A stretch of DNA of 64,000 nucleotides from contig OZ025274.1 in assembly GCA_964019165.1 (NCBI GenBank), positions 1,163,780 through 1,227,779 on the forward strand, written 5' to 3'. How positions within the stretch are numbered: position 1 is the first letter of the stretch; every line of letters starts with the position of its first letter. This DNA is from Mastigias papua (taxonomy: Eukaryota > Cnidaria > Scyphozoa > Rhizostomeae > Mastigiidae). Position numbers and translations under genes: made by a program. Positions 62,281 to 64,000 of this stretch are shown here, piece by piece. The notes below the pieces were generated by a model. That model worked only from the letters and a program-made list of their open reading frames with translations, searched no databases and was not told the origin of the DNA.

Positions 62281-62298
62281 GGAACGGATTTAAACTGA
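62281..62298 (-). other. Presumed primer-binding site position, non-canonical
   Basis: The 18 minus-strand bases after the 5' LTR read TCAGTTTAAATCCGTTCC. A site for an intact tRNA 3' end would begin TGG, and there is none here. The leader is only 19 bases long before the ATG, so this short stretch must hold any priming site. An internal tRNA fragment is a possible primer. Confidence 0.4.
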
Positions 62299-62862
62299 TG
62301 TAACTCACAGGCTACAGAAATTCAAACTCACTCTGATACCAACGCACAGTAGACTTTTTTAACACATGTTATGCTGGCCATACAGATAATGTGGTTTACT
62401 GTAAACAAAATAAACAAAATATACTAACATTATTTCTACTAAAAGTTAACGAATGGCAAAGCAACAGCGTAAGTATGCTATGAAACGAAATACAAAAGAA
62501 CGATTAATGCCAATAATAAGCTACTTACAATCCGTGTGTTCCTGTAGCTAGTTGAACGAAATAAATATGGCCCTATCAAAGCACTAATAACTTAGGTCAT
62601 ATTTATAGGAGCAAAAATATTATGAACGACTTTTCCACAGCGAGAAGCGAACCGAAGCTAAAAATACAACAATCAACCAACTGACACTACTGCTTGACAA
62701 ACATTTAGATTGTAGGTGTGAAAATGCCAATCAACCGTGAAACAAACACAATAGGTACTATACAAATTAACGAGACGAATACAAAGGACTACTTTAGCAA
62801 CACAATTACAAGTGTCCGTTTAACAGTCTTTCAGAACAATAATTCGGAATTCACGCGCAACA
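62299..62862 (-). repeat. 5' LTR of the BEL/Pao element
   Basis: 564 bases identical to the 3' LTR by eye. It holds the promoter for the genomic RNA. Confidence 0.95.
62600..62607 (-). promoter_or_regulatory. TATA box in the 5' LTR
   Basis: TATAAATA on the minus strand, about 255 bases into the LTR and about 300 bases before its downstream end. This gives a normal U3-R-U5 layout. Confidence 0.5.
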
Positions 62863-64000
62863 TGAAAAAGTGGTGAAAATGAGCCAATTTTGGCCAAAAA
62901 GTAAGGCTATAACCTTTGGTTTTTGATGAAAAATGACCAGAATTGAAATTGATTGATTTTGATTGGAGATGAAAAAGTGGTGAAAATGAGCCAATTTTGG
63001 CCAAAAAGTAAGGCTATAACCTTTGGTTTTTGATGAAAAATGACCAGAATTGAAATTGATTGATTTTGATTGGAGATGAAAAAGTGGTGAAAATGAGCCA
63101 ATTTTGGCCAAAAAGTAAGGCTATAACCTTTGGTTTTTGATGAAAAATGACCAGAATTGAAATTGATTGATTTTGATTGGAGATGAAAAAGTGGTGAAAA
63201 TGAGCCAATTTTGGCCAAAAAGTAAGGCTATAACCTTTGGTTTTTGATGAAAAATGACCAGAATTGAAATTGATTGATTTTGATTGGAGATGAAAAAGTG
63301 GTGAAAATGAGCCAATTTTGGCCAAAAATTAAGGCTATAACCTTTGGTTTTTGATGAAAAATGACCAGAATTGAAATTGATTGATTTTGATTGGAGATGA
63401 AAAAGTGGTGAAAATGAGCCAATTTTGGCCAAAAAGTAAGGCTATAACCTTTGGTTTTTGATGAAAAATGACCAGAATTGAAATTGATTGATTTTGATTG
63501 GAGATGAAAAAGTGGTGAAAATGAGCCAATTTTGGCCAAAAATTAAGGCTATAACCTTTGGTTTTTGATGAAAAATGACCAGAATTGAAATTGATTGATT
63601 TTGATTGGAGATGAAAAAGTGGTGAAAATGAGCCAATTTTGGCCAAAAAGTAAGGCTATAACCTTTGGTTTTTGATGAAAAATGACCAGAATTGAAATTG
63701 ATTGATTTTGATTGGAGATGAAAAAGTGGTGAAAATGAGCCAATTTTGGCCAAAAAGTAAGGCTATAACCTTTGGTTTTTGATGAAAAATGACCAGAATT
63801 GAAATTGATTGATTTTGATTGGAGATGAAAAAGTGGTGAAAATGAGCCAATTTTGGCCAAAAAGTAAGGCTATAACCTTTGGTTTTTGATGAAAAATGAC
63901 CAGAATTGAAATTGATTGATTTTGATTGGAGATGAAAAAGTGGTGAAAATGAGCCAATTTTGGCCAAAAAGTAAGGCTATAACCTTTGGTTTTTGATGAA
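62863..64000. repeat. 107-bp satellite array, right block, 10.6 copies to the window edge
   Basis: Continues the interrupted monomer after the TGAA duplication (62863-62866). The AAAAATTAAGG variant occurs at the fifth and seventh unit (63329, 63543). The array runs off the window. Confidence 0.97.

Larger units (their letters stand above)
55751..62862 (-). mobile_element. Full-length BEL/Pao LTR retrotransposon, minus strand, 7112 bp
   Basis: Two 564-base LTRs, identical as far as I can read them, enclose one uninterrupted gag-pol frame on the minus strand. Ends are TG..CA. A 4-base TGAA duplication flanks the element, and the host satellite is restored perfectly without it. Domain order gag, protease, reverse transcriptase, RNase H, integrase, with the aspartic protease and integrase types, is that of BEL/Pao. 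Identical LTRs, an intact frame and a clean empty-site reconstruction indicate a very recent insertion. No envelope-like frame is present. Confidence 0.96.

Noticed and set aside
52795..63967. Dozens of overlapping 103-residue minus-strand frames in the satellite
   Set aside because: They come from one 107-base monomer read through its three frames, with one stop per 321 bases, and use a TTG start. Identical repeats without codon-position bias are not genes.

Overview
The window is AT-rich metazoan nuclear DNA. Genes have spliced exons with GT..AG introns, and the families seen are METTL16, an ANTP-class homeodomain, an F-box/LRR protein and secreted cysteine-rich proteins. Much of the rest is (TA)n microsatellite, tRNA-derived SINEs, small inverted-repeat transposons, a satellite array and a complete BEL/Pao retrotransposon. 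The mixture, including a divergent Hox-like gene, suggests a non-vertebrate animal. A cnidarian-like genome is my best guess, but nothing here fixes the phylum.

Layout. 0-2.3 kb: the last four exons of a METTL16 orthologue (+). 4.2-5.3 kb: two short inverted-repeat elements. 5.9-6.3 kb: a small multi-span membrane protein (+). 6.9-8.2 kb: a two-exon Hox-like homeobox gene (-), with a further candidate exon upstream at 9.5 kb. 11.4-13.1 kb: a single-exon F-box/LRR gene (+) with a well-formed TATA/Inr promoter. 15.3-22.0 kb: a three-exon secreted cysteine-rich protein (-). Its first intron and the DNA upstream of it (17.5-24 kb) hold about ten (TA)n arrays, tRNA-derived SINEs, two near-perfect palindromes and a recurring hammerhead-like stem-loop. 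24-52 kb: mostly unrecognised intergenic or intronic DNA with microsatellites, minisatellites, a pogo-like non-autonomous transposon, and isolated candidate exons. One of these, at 52 kb, repeats the cysteine module of the 15-22 kb gene. 52.6-64 kb: a 200-N assembly gap, then a 107-bp satellite interrupted by a 7.1 kb BEL/Pao element with identical 564-bp LTRs, a 4-bp target duplication and one intact 1966-codon gag-pol ORF.

The genes do not form an obvious pathway. The observations most worth a second look are: (1) the divergent Hox-like gene; (2) the repeated CTGANGA / hairpin / GAAAC modules next to (TA)n arrays; (3) a probable small family of secreted cysteine-rich proteins; (4) a 22-monomer higher-order periodicity in the satellite, readable across the young insertion; and (5) the BEL/Pao element's very short leader, which lacks a TGG-type primer site. 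All exon models come from reading splice signals and frames by eye; there is no transcript evidence.
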